From Arthrobacter frigidicola (lineage in GTDB: Bacteria > Actinomycetota > Actinomycetes > Actinomycetales > Micrococcaceae): DNA of 64,000 nucleotides. The position numbers and the translations under genes were made by a program. Position 1 is the first letter of the stretch. Every line of letters begins with the position of its first letter. Below are positions 29,481 to 38,300 of the stretch, in pieces. Where the stretch lies: contig QZVU01000002.1 of the NCBI GenBank assembly GCA_003602285.1, positions 310,001-374,000 on the forward strand. The letters are read 5' to 3'. A model generated the notes under the pieces. That model saw nothing but the letters and a program-made list of their open reading frames with translations. It was not told the origin of the DNA and searched no databases.

Positions 29481-30032
29481 CTACTGTCCGGCGCGCGGTC
29501 CGCCCGACTCCGGATCGTCGAGGGAAAGGTCCGGAAGGTCGCCATTGGCCGGTGATGCCTCCGAGCTGACTCCGCTCGAGGGCGCGCTGATGTCGCCGCG
29601 CCAGGCGCCGCTCTCACCGCCGCTCTTCTCGATGAACTCCTTGAACCGCTTGAGGTCGGCCTTCACCTGCCGCTTGTCGGCATTGACCACCGAGCCGATC
29701 TTCTCGCTGAAGGTCTCGGGGTGCCAGTCGAGCTGCACCATCAACCGGGTGGTGTTGTCGTCGATCCGGTGGAAGGTCACCACACCGGCATGGGATTCGC
29801 CGTCGGTGCTTTTCCACGCCACCCGCTCATCGGGGTGCTGCTCGGTGATCTCGGCATCGAACTCCCGCTTCACGCCGCCGATGCTCGTCACCCAGTGGGT
29901 GGAGGTGGCCGAAAGCTGGGTCACCGACTCGACACCGCCCATGAACTTGGGGAAGGTTTCGAACTGTGTCCACTGGTTGTAGGCCGTGCTGACCGGTACC
30001 GAAACTTCGATCGATTCCTGGACTGATGCCAT
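29481..30032 (-). CDS. SRPBCC (polyketide cyclase/START-like) protein
   Basis: A 183-residue protein. The first 145 residues form a START-like domain: SIEVSVPVSTAYNQWTQFETFPKFMGGV, a WHPETFSEKIGS segment and an ADLKRFKEFIE terminal helix. The last 40 residues are a low-complexity Ser/Gly/Pro/Asp tail. ATG at 30032 has AGGAGG 9 nt upstream; the additional 28 residues upstream are not family-like. The function is unknown; proteins of this group bind lipids or are stress-induced. Confidence 0.82.
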   Translation of the reverse strand: MASVQESIEVSVPVSTAYNQWTQFETFPKFMGGVESVTQLSATSTHWVTSIGGVKREFDAEITEQHPDERVAWKSTDGESHAGVVTFHRIDDNTTRLMVQLDWHPETFSEKIGSVVNADKRQVKADLKRFKEFIEKSGGESGAWRGDISAPSSGVSSEASPANGDLPDLSLDDPESGGPRAGQ

Positions 30033-30175
30033 AACGCGTTCCTCCTTGGGGGTGGGCCGGTACCGCTCTTCGCGTCCCGGCTTGGACTCCACGTGATTCG
30101 CAAGATTATCAAACAATAAGCACGCTTAGGATATGCAGATCCGTTGGATTTAGCCAATACGCGATTCCCGGATGA

Positions 30176-30358
30176 CAGCTCGATTCGGCGGTCCAGCGGA
30201 TGCGCGACGTCCACGACCAGGTCGACGAGGAAGATCCGACCGCGGACATCCTCCACGGTTTCATCGAGAAGCTCGAGCAGTACGCGTGGATGGTCGAGGC
30301 CGAGAACAGGGAGCCGACCACCGAGGTGACCGAGCCCGCCCACGCCGCCTCCGTCTAG
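30176..30358 (+). pseudogene. C-terminal remnant of a Dps/ferritin-like gene
   Basis: After an in-frame TGA at 30173 the frame reads RMRDVHDQVDEEDPTADILH and then LEQYAWMVEAENR before a TAG at 30356. This is the last-helix region of Dps proteins (DPxxxDIL..LEQ..W...A). The N-terminal ferroxidase helices are absent upstream. An ATG at 30200 would give a 52-residue peptide, but no ribosome-binding site precedes it. The best reading is a decayed dps gene. Confidence 0.6.
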
Positions 30359-30441
30359 GCGGCCGTGGTCTTCGACATAAAGCCACCATCTTGTAGTGTG
30401 TAGGCTGATTAAGCGTTAAACGGTCTAGCAGAAGGCCGATC

Positions 30442-30501
30442 ATGAACACTTCCGGAGTTTGTGCATCGGTCCCTGAATCCATGGGGCGCGCCAGCGGCTG
30501 A
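30442..30501 (+). CDS. Putative 19-residue leader ORF upstream of the GAF-ANTAR gene
   Basis: ATG at 30442 has AGAAGG 7 nt upstream. The 19-codon frame ends in TGA, which overlaps an ATG at 30501 that is in frame with the downstream regulator. The peptide begins MNTSGVCAS. It could couple translation or be chance; there is no homology support. Confidence 0.3.
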   Translation: MNTSGVCASVPESMGRASG

Positions 30502-30542
30502 TGCTCCATCTGGGACGACCGAACGAAACAGGACCAGAGATC

Positions 30543-31277
30543 ATGGCCGACCGGGTTGCCGGGCAAACACCCACCGACTACCTTCAGGAACTCATCCTCG
30601 AAACCGACGATGTCGAAGAATTCCTCAACGAATTTGCGGCGTTTTCTGCCAACCAGTTGTTTGACCCCACCGGCTCGGTGCTCTGCGGAGTCACCCTTCT
30701 CCGGAGCAGGCGGGCGGGTACCGTGGCCAGCAGCAGCCCCGAAGCCAAGGAACTCGACGAAATACAGTACCGCCACGGGGACGGGCCCTGCCTGACCGCC
30801 TGCATTGAGCACCGGACCGTCCACGTGGCCGACGTGGCCACCGACGAACGGTGGCCCGACTACCTCTCCGACATCGCAAAGCACGGCGTCCGGTCGATCC
30901 TTGGGGTGCCCTTCGACCTCGAAGCGGGAACGAAAGCGGCGCTGAACGTGTACTCCATGCAGAACGGAGGCTTCGACGAGGAATCGATCCGCACCGCCGA
31001 GGGGTTCGTCCGCCAGACCTCCAAGGCACTGATGCTCTCGGTCCGCCTGGCACAGCACAGCGACTCGGTGTCGAACCTCAAGGCGGCGATGAAATCCCGC
31101 ACCGCCATCGATATCGCCATCGGGATCATCATGGCCCAGAACCGCTGCAGCCAGCAGGAGGCCTTCAACATCCTCAAGTCGGTCTCAAGCAGCCGCAACC
31201 GGAAGGTCCGCGACATCGCCGCCTCCGTGGTGGCCTCAATCGGCCAAGGCGAGCCCGAGACGCACTTCGAGGCCTAG
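30543..31277 (+). CDS. GAF- and ANTAR-domain transcription antitermination regulator
   Basis: A 244-residue cytoplasmic protein. A GAF sensor domain spans about residues 20-165 (YRHGDGPCLTACIEHRTVHVADVATDERWPDY and SILGVPFDLEAGTKAALNVYS). An ANTAR RNA-binding domain occupies about 175-235 (MKSRTAIDIAIGIIMAQNRCSQQEAFNILKSVSSSRNRKVRDIAASVV). ANTAR proteins bind dual hexanucleotide hairpins in nascent RNA and prevent termination. The ATG at 30543 is chosen because the 14 codons from 30501 have atypical usage. The sensed ligand is unknown. Confidence 0.9.
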   Translation: MADRVAGQTPTDYLQELILETDDVEEFLNEFAAFSANQLFDPTGSVLCGVTLLRSRRAGTVASSSPEAKELDEIQYRHGDGPCLTACIEHRTVHVADVATDERWPDYLSDIAKHGVRSILGVPFDLEAGTKAALNVYSMQNGGFDEESIRTAEGFVRQTSKALMLSVRLAQHSDSVSNLKAAMKSRTAIDIAIGIIMAQNRCSQQEAFNILKSVSSSRNRKVRDIAASVVASIGQGEPETHFEA

Positions 31278-31299
31278 GCTGGAGCGTCCGCCGGCCAAG

Positions 31300-31366
31300 C
31301 CCCGGCGAAACTGCAGCTCACCACCCTCCGCAGGGCCCAAACCGTGGTGACCTGCAGACTCGCGGG
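31300..31366. repeat. 67-bp palindromic repeat, copy 1
   Basis: Identical over 67 bp to copy 2 at 31384. Each copy contains a 14-bp inverted repeat with one mismatch (CTGCAGCTCACCAC and GTGGTGACCTGCAG) around a 19-bp GC-rich loop. It lies just after the ANTAR gene stop. Confidence 0.9.
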
Positions 31367-31383
31367 AACTGCCTTTTCCCAGC

Positions 31384-31450
31384 CCCCGGCGAAACTGCAG
31401 CTCACCACCCTCCGCAGGGCCCAAACCGTGGTGACCTGCAGACTCGCGGG
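31384..31450. repeat. 67-bp palindromic repeat, copy 2
   Basis: The second identical copy, 84 bp after the first, separated by 17 bp of unrelated sequence. It lies 31 bp beyond the stop of the convergent LysR-like gene, so both copies occupy the convergent intergenic space where they may act as structured 3' ends. Confidence 0.9.
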
Positions 31451-31481
31451 GGTGCTCCGGGCCGGATAGCGCGGAAGAGAT

Positions 31482-32240
31482 TCAGCGGCGCCGGCCCCTG
31501 CGGTTCTGCGGCGTCCCCGGGCCTGGCTTTCCTGCTTTCCCGGAGCCCTTCCGGGGATCCGGCTTGGCGCCGGAGCGTTTCGCGCCGGACGGTGCGGCCT
31601 GCTTCTTCGACCCCTGCTGGGCCGCCTTCCGGGCCGACGCCTTCTGCGACGCGCTCTTCCGCGGCTCCGGGCCGTCCGCGGCCGAGGGCTGGCGCGAACT
31701 GCGTTCGGTCCTGCCGCGCACGATCCCGATGAACTCCTCGACGTCCTGCGAGTCGTTCCCTTCGAGCCAGGCGATGCCGATCGTGGTTCCCGGAAGTTCA
31801 GGCACCGGCCGGTGCACCGCGTCCCGGCGGGCATGAAGCCGGGCCAGGGACATCGGAAGCACGACGACGCCGGCCCCCGACGCCGCCACCTCCACCGCTC
31901 CCGCCGGGCCTCCGCACTCCTCGACATCGAGCAGGTTCTCCGCCTCGAGCTCGGCCAGCGGCACCTCGTCGAACAGCGAGATTTCATGCTCCTTGGAGGA
32001 GACCACCACTGCCTGTTCCTCGTACAGCGGGATGACGAACAGGTTCTCGCGGTTTACGGGAAGCCGGACAAAGAGGACGTCGGCGGCGGCGGAGTGCAGG
32101 GCGGCCACGGCGTCGTCGCCGTACTGCTGCAGCTCCAACGGCACGTCCGGGTGCCGCTCCCGCCACCGGCCCACCCATTTGCCCGGGGTGACGCCGGCGA
32201 CGAAGCCCACGGAAAGCGTTCGGGGCTTGAACTCTGGCAC
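31482..32240 (-). CDS. LysR effector-binding-domain protein lacking a DNA-binding domain
   Basis: A 252-residue protein. From residue 8 (LSVGFVAGVTPGKWVGRWRERHPDVPLEL) to about 170 it is a LysR substrate-binding domain, but the N-terminal winged HTH is missing. The reading frame has no room for one, since the divergent DUF5997 gene starts 58 bp away. The last 75 residues are a basic Lys/Arg/Ser/Ala/Gly-rich disordered tail that could bind nucleic acid. Such headless LysR-like proteins next to DUF5997 genes are recurrent in actinobacteria (from memory). The ligand is unknown. Confidence 0.8.
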   Translation of the reverse strand: MPEFKPRTLSVGFVAGVTPGKWVGRWRERHPDVPLELQQYGDDAVAALHSAAADVLFVRLPVNRENLFVIPLYEEQAVVVSSKEHEISLFDEVPLAELEAENLLDVEECGGPAGAVEVAASGAGVVVLPMSLARLHARRDAVHRPVPELPGTTIGIAWLEGNDSQDVEEFIGIVRGRTERSSRQPSAADGPEPRKSASQKASARKAAQQGSKKQAAPSGAKRSGAKPDPRKGSGKAGKPGPGTPQNRRGRRR

Positions 32241-32298
32241 AACCTCACCCTAGTCCACCGGCGGCCGGGGCAGTGCCGGGGACGGTTACGCTTGGATC

Positions 32299-32712
32299 AT
32301 GACCCCCGCAAAAACCCCGCAGACCATGAAACCGGCCACCGCGGCCAAGAAACTTGGCATTTTCCTGCCCGCCGCCCCCTCGGATTTCCAGGAGCGGGAA
32401 CTGACGCGTGGAGAGTTCAACGAACTGCAGCAGAGCCCGCCGGAGTGGCTCGCCGAGCTGCGCCGCAACGGCCCGCACCCCCGCCCGGTGGTGGCACAGA
32501 AGCTGGGGATTTCCGTCAGCGGCCTCGCCCGCGGCGGCGTCACCGAGGCACTGACCACCGCACAGATCACGGCGCTGCTTCAGGATCCCCCGGCCTGGCT
32601 CGTCACCGAACGCGCCACCCAGGCGGAGGTGCGGGCCGAGGCCGCTCGCGTCAAGGAGCGCAACGCCCAGCGGGCCCAGCAGGACCCCGCTCCACGGCCG
32701 GACAAGAAGTAG
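32299..32712 (+). CDS. DUF5997 family protein
   Basis: A 137-residue protein with the DUF5997 core from about residue 13 to 115 (AAKKLGIFLPAAPSDFQ, then LTRGEFNELQQSPPEWLAELRRNGPHPRP). Within it RPVVAQKLGISVSGLARGG looks like a helix-turn-helix, with Ala-Leu-Gly-Ile-Ser spacing as in small regulators. The tail is basic and low-complexity. It is divergent from the LysR-like effector-domain gene, so the two may work together. The function is unknown. Confidence 0.8.
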   Translation: MTPAKTPQTMKPATAAKKLGIFLPAAPSDFQERELTRGEFNELQQSPPEWLAELRRNGPHPRPVVAQKLGISVSGLARGGVTEALTTAQITALLQDPPAWLVTERATQAEVRAEAARVKERNAQRAQQDPAPRPDKK

Positions 32713-32820
32713 CCGCGCAGGAACAGCCGTTGTCCGGATGAACCGCTTTTAACGACGGTTTTCCTCCACTGCGTAGCATATTTGAGGCCTTTCCCGGACC
32801 CGAGCCTCCGATTGACTTAA

Positions 32821-32836
32821 TAGAACACGTATTCGA
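32821..32836. promoter_or_regulatory. SOS box (LexA operator) of the imuA'-imuB-dnaE2 operon
   Basis: TAGAACACGTATTCGA matches the actinobacterial LexA consensus TCGAAC-N4-GTTCGA at 10 of the 12 specified positions. It lies within the spacer of a promoter (TTGACT at 32812, GAATAT at 32835, 17-nt spacing) and 11 bp before the imuA' start, so LexA would block RNA polymerase directly. Confidence 0.85.
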
Positions 32837-32846
32837 ATATTGAGTC

Positions 32847-33647
32847 GTGACTCCACCAGCCGCAGGCGCCCTTGAGCAGGACGAGCCGTCCTTCTCCGGC
32901 TCCGGCGCGTCCGGTCCCCGGCTGGTGACGGCGCCGTCCCCGGGCAGCCTTCCGGCGGACCTGCAGCAGCGCATCAACCAGATGCAGGCCAGCCGGCTGG
33001 ACTCGAAGCGGCTTCCCACGGTTCCGGCGCTGGCAAGGATCCTGCCCGGCGGCGGCCTGCAGTCCGGGGGCTCCTACTCGGTGCGGAACTCCGCCGCCCT
33101 GGCCATGGCGCTGCTGGCCGGGCCCTCGGCGCAGGGGGCCTGGTGCGGGGTGGTCGGGTTGCCCGAGTTCAGCGTGGAGGCCGCACGGGAATTCGGAATC
33201 AACCTTGACCGGCTGATCCTGGTGCCCGCCCCGGGAGCCCAGTGGCTCACGGTGACGGCGGCCCTGGTCGATGTGGTGTCGGTGGTCCTGACGCGCGCGC
33301 CCGAACACCTCGCCCCCACCGATACGGCCCGCCTCAAGGCGAGGCTCCGGCAGCGCGGGGCCGCCATGATCACCCTGGGGAGCTGGCAGCAAAGCGACTC
33401 AACCCTGGGCGTCGCCGAGAGTGTATGGGAGGGACTGGGCTCCGGGAGGGGCCACCTGCGCGCCCGCCGGATGAAGATCACCGCCACCCACCCCTCGGGC
33501 CGGTCCCGGCACGCCTATCTCTGGCTTGCCGACCTGCAGCACGGGCTGCGGGATCCGGCCGGCGGACGCCTCCCCGCCGGCGACGGCACCCCGGACTCCG
33601 CCGACGGCGGGGACCCCCTCTTCTGGCCCACTTTGATGAACTCCTGA
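32847..33647 (+). CDS. imuA': ImuA'-type mutasome accessory protein
   Basis: A 266-residue RecA-like protein that precedes imuB and dnaE2 as in mycobacteria and other actinobacteria. The core has LPTVPALARILPGGGLQSGGSYSVRNSAALAMALLAGPSAQGAWCGVVG, resembling a degraded RecA nucleotide-binding region without a proper Walker A. It is needed with ImuB and DnaE2 for induced mutagenesis. The GTG start falls about 7 nt after the -10 box, so the mRNA is probably leaderless. Its stop overlaps the imuB start (TGATG). Confidence 0.82.
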   Translation: MTPPAAGALEQDEPSFSGSGASGPRLVTAPSPGSLPADLQQRINQMQASRLDSKRLPTVPALARILPGGGLQSGGSYSVRNSAALAMALLAGPSAQGAWCGVVGLPEFSVEAAREFGINLDRLILVPAPGAQWLTVTAALVDVVSVVLTRAPEHLAPTDTARLKARLRQRGAAMITLGSWQQSDSTLGVAESVWEGLGSGRGHLRARRMKITATHPSGRSRHAYLWLADLQHGLRDPAGGRLPAGDGTPDSADGGDPLFWPTLMNS

Positions 33648-35248
33648 TGGACAGCGCACCCGACGGCTCCCCGCCCACCGCCACCCGGACCCTCCTGCTG
33701 TGGTGCCCGGACTGGCCGATCACGGCCGCCCTGCGTGAACATTCCCTCGAGGCCGATGCGGCCCTTGCCCTGGTGGCGAAGGGAGAGGTTTTTGCCTGCT
33801 CCCCGGCCGCGCGCCAGGACGGGGTGCGCCGGGGGCTGCGGGTCCGCGAGGCCCAGGCCCGGTGTCCGCACCTGATCTGCCTGCCCTACGACCCGGACCT
33901 CGACCAGCGCAGCTTCGAACCGGTCACCGCCGCCGTCGAAGCCATCCTGCCCGGGGTGCAGGTTCTCCGGCCGGGCCTGTGCGCGGTCCGGGCCAAGGGC
34001 CCCTCGCGCTACTACGGCAGTGAGGAGAAGATGGCCTCCGTCGTCTTCACGACCCTTGCCGCCATCGGCCTGACGGATGTGCGGATCGGGATCGCCGACG
34101 GCCTGTTCGCCGCCGAGCAGGCAGCACGGGTCGCCGAGGAGACCGACGACGCCGACGCGCCGCTGTGCATCATCCCGCCCGGGCGCTCCCCCTGGTTCCT
34201 CAGCACGTTTCCCCTCGACGTCCTCGACCAGCCGAAGCTTGCGGTGCTGCTGCGGCGCCTGGGGATCCGCTCGCTCGGCGACTGGGCCGCACTGGAGGCG
34301 GCCGACGTCCGCAACCGGTTCGGCGAGGAGGGCGCGCTGGCGCACCGGATGGCCAGCGGAATCGACTCCGCGGCCGTGGTGCCGCGCGTGCCCCCGCCGC
34401 AGCTTGACACCACCGTCGATTTCGAGCCGCCACTGGTCCGCATCGACCAGCTTGCCTTTGCCTTCCGGATGTCCGCCGAAGCCTTCGTCGGCCGGCTGCG
34501 GGGCGCCGGGCTGGTCTGCACGGTCCTGCGGGTGGTGTTGAGCAGCGATTCCGGCGAGGTGTCGGAGCGCACCTGGCAGCACCCCCGCTGGTTCGACGCC
34601 GACGACGTGGTCGACCGGGTGCGGTGGCAGCTGCAGGGGGGAAGGAATGCCGACAGCGGGCTGAGCTCGGGCATCACCCGGGTGCACGTGGATCCGGTGA
34701 CCGTGGAGGACCTCGGCGACCACGCCGACGGACTATGGGGAACGGGGCCCGACGAGAGCGTCCACTCCGGCCTGGCCCGGATCCAGAGCATGCTCGGCCA
34801 CGGTGCCGTCCTCACCGCGATTATTGCCGGTGGGCGCCTCCTGGCGGACCGCCGCGTCTACATCCCCTGGGGCGATGCAGCCCCCGGTTCCGCCGGCACG
34901 CTTCCCCGGGACCGGAACCTGCCCTGGCCCGGGAGGCTGCCCGGGCCCGTTCCCGCCACGGTGTTTGCCGAACCGGTTCCCGCCGTCGTCCTCGATGCCG
35001 CGGGAAACGGCGTCGACGTCGACGGCCGGGGGGTGCTCAGCGCGGACCCTGCGTTTTTTTCGGCCGGCCGGAACACCGGACCGCGGTGGCCGGTGCAGTC
35101 CTGGGCGGGGCCCTGGCCGATCACCGAACGCTGGTGGGACCCTGGGGGCCGCGTCCTGAACCGGTTCCAACTGGTCGATCCGTCAGGGTCGGCCTGGCTG
35201 TTCCTCCTCGAGGACCACCGGTGGTGGGCCGAAGCCACCTATGACTGA
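33647..35248 (+). CDS. imuB: Y-family DNA polymerase-like mutasome protein ImuB
   Basis: A 533-residue Y-family protein. The N-terminus TLLLWCPDWPITAA replaces the catalytic DxD of active polymerases by CPDW, and the SxDE active-site residues are absent, as is typical for ImuB, which acts as a scaffold linking the beta clamp and DnaE2. Little-finger and C-terminal extension regions follow (WQHPRWFDADDVVDRVRWQL, about 305-324). ATG at 33647 overlaps the upstream stop; the open frame to 33242 is inside imuA'. Confidence 0.92.
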   Translation: MDSAPDGSPPTATRTLLLWCPDWPITAALREHSLEADAALALVAKGEVFACSPAARQDGVRRGLRVREAQARCPHLICLPYDPDLDQRSFEPVTAAVEAILPGVQVLRPGLCAVRAKGPSRYYGSEEKMASVVFTTLAAIGLTDVRIGIADGLFAAEQAARVAEETDDADAPLCIIPPGRSPWFLSTFPLDVLDQPKLAVLLRRLGIRSLGDWAALEAADVRNRFGEEGALAHRMASGIDSAAVVPRVPPPQLDTTVDFEPPLVRIDQLAFAFRMSAEAFVGRLRGAGLVCTVLRVVLSSDSGEVSERTWQHPRWFDADDVVDRVRWQLQGGRNADSGLSSGITRVHVDPVTVEDLGDHADGLWGTGPDESVHSGLARIQSMLGHGAVLTAIIAGGRLLADRRVYIPWGDAAPGSAGTLPRDRNLPWPGRLPGPVPATVFAEPVPAVVLDAAGNGVDVDGRGVLSADPAFFSAGRNTGPRWPVQSWAGPWPITERWWDPGGRVLNRFQLVDPSGSAWLFLLEDHRWWAEATYD

Positions 35249-35323
35249 TGCGCTGATGACCGATGCGCTGATCGCTGATGCACCGACCGACCCACCGACA
35301 CCACCACCAATCAGGAGCCGACC

Positions 35324-38300
35324 ATGGGATGGAGCAACCCGCCCGTACCGTGGTCGGACTTTGAACGGAATCTTTCGGATTCGACCCGGCCGGGGCTGCC
35401 TCCTCCGGGCGCCGACGGCGGAGACAGCCCGGCCTGGTCGCGCAAGCGCCAGCCTTACACCCAGCCGTCCGGCCTCGAACCTGAGGCCGGGCCCGCGGTG
35501 CCCTATGCCGAACTCCACGTGCACTCGAACTTCAGCTTCCTCGATGGGGCCTCAAGCCCCGAGCACCTCATTGAGGAGGCCCGGCGGCTCCGGCTGCAGG
35601 GACTCGCCCTGACCGACCATGACGGGCTGTATGGGGCGGTCCGCTTCGCCGAGGCGGCCGAGAAGCACCAGGGGCTCTCCACCATCTACGGAGCCGAACT
35701 CTCCCTCGGGCTGTCCAAGCCCCAGAACGGGGAGGCGGACCCCGAAGGCAGCCATCTGCTGATCCTGGCCCGGGGATCGGCCGGCTACCACCGCCTGGCC
35801 GGGGCCATCACCGCGGCGCAGCTCTCCAGCGGTGCGGAGAAAGGCAGGCCCCGGTACGACGTCGGGGAGCTCGCCGCGCAGTCAGCAGGCACCTTCTTTA
35901 TCCTCACCGGGTGCCGGAAGGGCACCGTCCGGCAGGCCCTTGCCTCCGGAGGCGCCCCGGCGGCGGAAGCGGAACTGCGGCACCTGGCCGAACTGTTCGG
36001 CCGGGACAATGTGGCCGTCGAACTCTTCGACCACGGCAACCCCACGGACAGCGTCACCAATGACGCCCTTGCCGCCCTGGCCGCCCGGATGGACCTGCCG
36101 CTGGTGGCCACCAACAATGTTCACTACGCCGACCCGGGCCGGTACCGGACCGCCACGGCGCTGGCGGCGGTCCGGGCGCGCCGGAGCCTCGATCAGATGG
36201 ACGGCTGGCTTCCGGCGGCGGGCACCGCGCACCTGCGCAGCGGCGCCGAAATGGCGGCGCGGTTCCGGGCCTACCCGGGCGCCGTGGAGCGCACCGTCGA
36301 CCTCGCAGCGGACCTGGCGTTCCGGCTGCGCAGCGTGAGGCCCGGCCTGCCGAACCTCGACCTGCCGGAGGGCCACACGCAGATGAGCTACCTGCGCCGG
36401 CTGGTGTGGGAGGGGGCGGACCGGCTCTATTCCGGCCGGGAGGAGGTCCGGGACCGGATCCAGCGCGAGCTCGATGTCATCGAGAGCAAGAACTTCCCGG
36501 GCTACTTCCTCATCGTCCACGACCTGGTGCAGTTCGCACGGAGCCAGGGCATCCTGTGCCAGGGGCGGGGATCGGCGGCCAATTCGGCCGTGTGCTACCT
36601 GCTGGAGATCACGGCCGTGGATTCGATCAAGTACCAGCTGCCCTTCGAGCGTTTCCTCTCCAGCATGCGCGATGAGGAGCCCGACATCGACGTCGACTTC
36701 GATTCGGACCGGCGCGAGGAGGTCATCCAGTACGTCTACCGCAAGTACGGGCGGTTCAATGCCGCCCAGGTGGCCAATGTCATCACCTACCGTCCCAAGT
36801 TCGCGGTGCGGGACATGGCCAAGGCGCTGGGGCACAGCCCGGGACAGCAGGATGCCTGGTCCAAACAGGTGGAGCGCTGGGGAGGCCTGGTCTCCAGCAC
36901 CGACCACGACATCCCCGAACCGGTGGTTGAGCTCGCCCGGAGCATCCTGACCTTCCCCCGGCATCTTGGCATCCATTCGGGCGGCATGGTGCTCACGGAC
37001 CGGCCCGTGGGGGAAGTATGCCCCATTGAGCATGGACGGATGGAGGGGCGCACTGTCCTGCAGTGGGACAAGGACGACTGCGCGTGGATGGGGTTGGTGA
37101 AGTTCGACCTGCTCGGCCTCGGAATCCTCGCGGCCATCCAGTACAACTTCGACCTGGTGGAGGAGCACTTCGGCGAGAAATGGGAGCTGGCAACCATCCC
37201 CAAGGAAGAACAGGGCGTCTACGACATGCTGTGCTTCGCCGATTCGGTGGGGGTCTTCCAGGTGGAGAGCAGGGCCCAGATGGGGATGCTTCCCCGGCTG
37301 CAGCCCCGCCAGTTCTACGATCTGGTCATCGAGGTGGCCCTGGTGCGGCCGGGGCCCATCCAGGGCGGGGCGGTCCACCCCTATATCAAGCGCAAAATGG
37401 GCGAGGAGGAGGTCCGCTACCTCCATCCGGACCTCGAACCCGTCCTGGAGCGGACCCTCGGCGTGCCGTTGTTCCAGGAACAGCTGATGCAGATGGCCAT
37501 GGTGGTGGGGGGCTGTTCGGGGGCCGACGCCGACCTGCTGCGCCGTGCCATGGGGTCCAAGCGCGGCGAGGAACGGATCGACTCGCTGAAGGCCCGGCTG
37601 TACGAAGGGATGGCCGCGAAGGGGATCCCCCCGGACACGGCCGATGCCATCTACAACAAGATCCAGGCGTTCGCTAACTTCGGCTTCGCGGAAAGCCACT
37701 CCATCAGCTTCGCGCTGCTGGTCTACGTCAGCGCCTGGCTGAGGCTCCACTACCCGGGGGCCTTCCTTGCCTCACTGCTGCGGGCCCAGCCCATGGGCTT
37801 CTACTCGCCGCAGACCCTTGTCGCCGATGCCCGCCGCCACGGGGTCCAGGTGCTGCGCCCGGATATCCTCTCCTCCGGGGTTCACGCCGGCCTTGAACCC
37901 CTTCCCGGCTTCACCCCGGGGCCGGAACGCCGGGGCCGCACCACCGGAGCCGACTGCTGCGTCGAGGACCAGCAGCCGCCGGTCGAACCGTTCGACCGCA
38001 GCGTCCCGTTCGATTCGACCCGGCACCGGCGCGACGGCAACTACGCCGTGCGCCTTGGCCTGGACAGCGTCCAGTCCATCGGCGCGAAGGTCGCCCGGAG
38101 GATCGTGGACGAGCGCATACACCGTGGGCCCTTCGAGGACATGGGCGACCTGGTCCGGCGCACCGAACTCACTGCCGCGCAGCTCGAGCTGCTCGCCGCC
38201 GCTGGGGCGTTCGATTCAATGGGCCTGTCCCGGCGGGAGGCGCTGTGGAACGCCGGCCCGGCCGCCACCGAACGGGAGGGGCAGATCAAGGGAACAGCCG

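Noticed and set aside
31236-31424. 62-codon minus-strand ORF with repeated peptide
   Set aside because: It is merely the translation of the two 67-bp palindromic repeats.
31300-31450. CRISPR array
   Set aside because: Only two repeats with one 17-bp spacer, repeat length 67 bp, and no cas genes in the window.
35241-35612. 123-codon frame starting inside the imuB stop and overlapping dnaE2
   Set aside because: Although the first codons form a short direct repeat (MTDALMTDAL), it overlaps 289 bp of the well-supported dnaE2 start region and has no conserved content.
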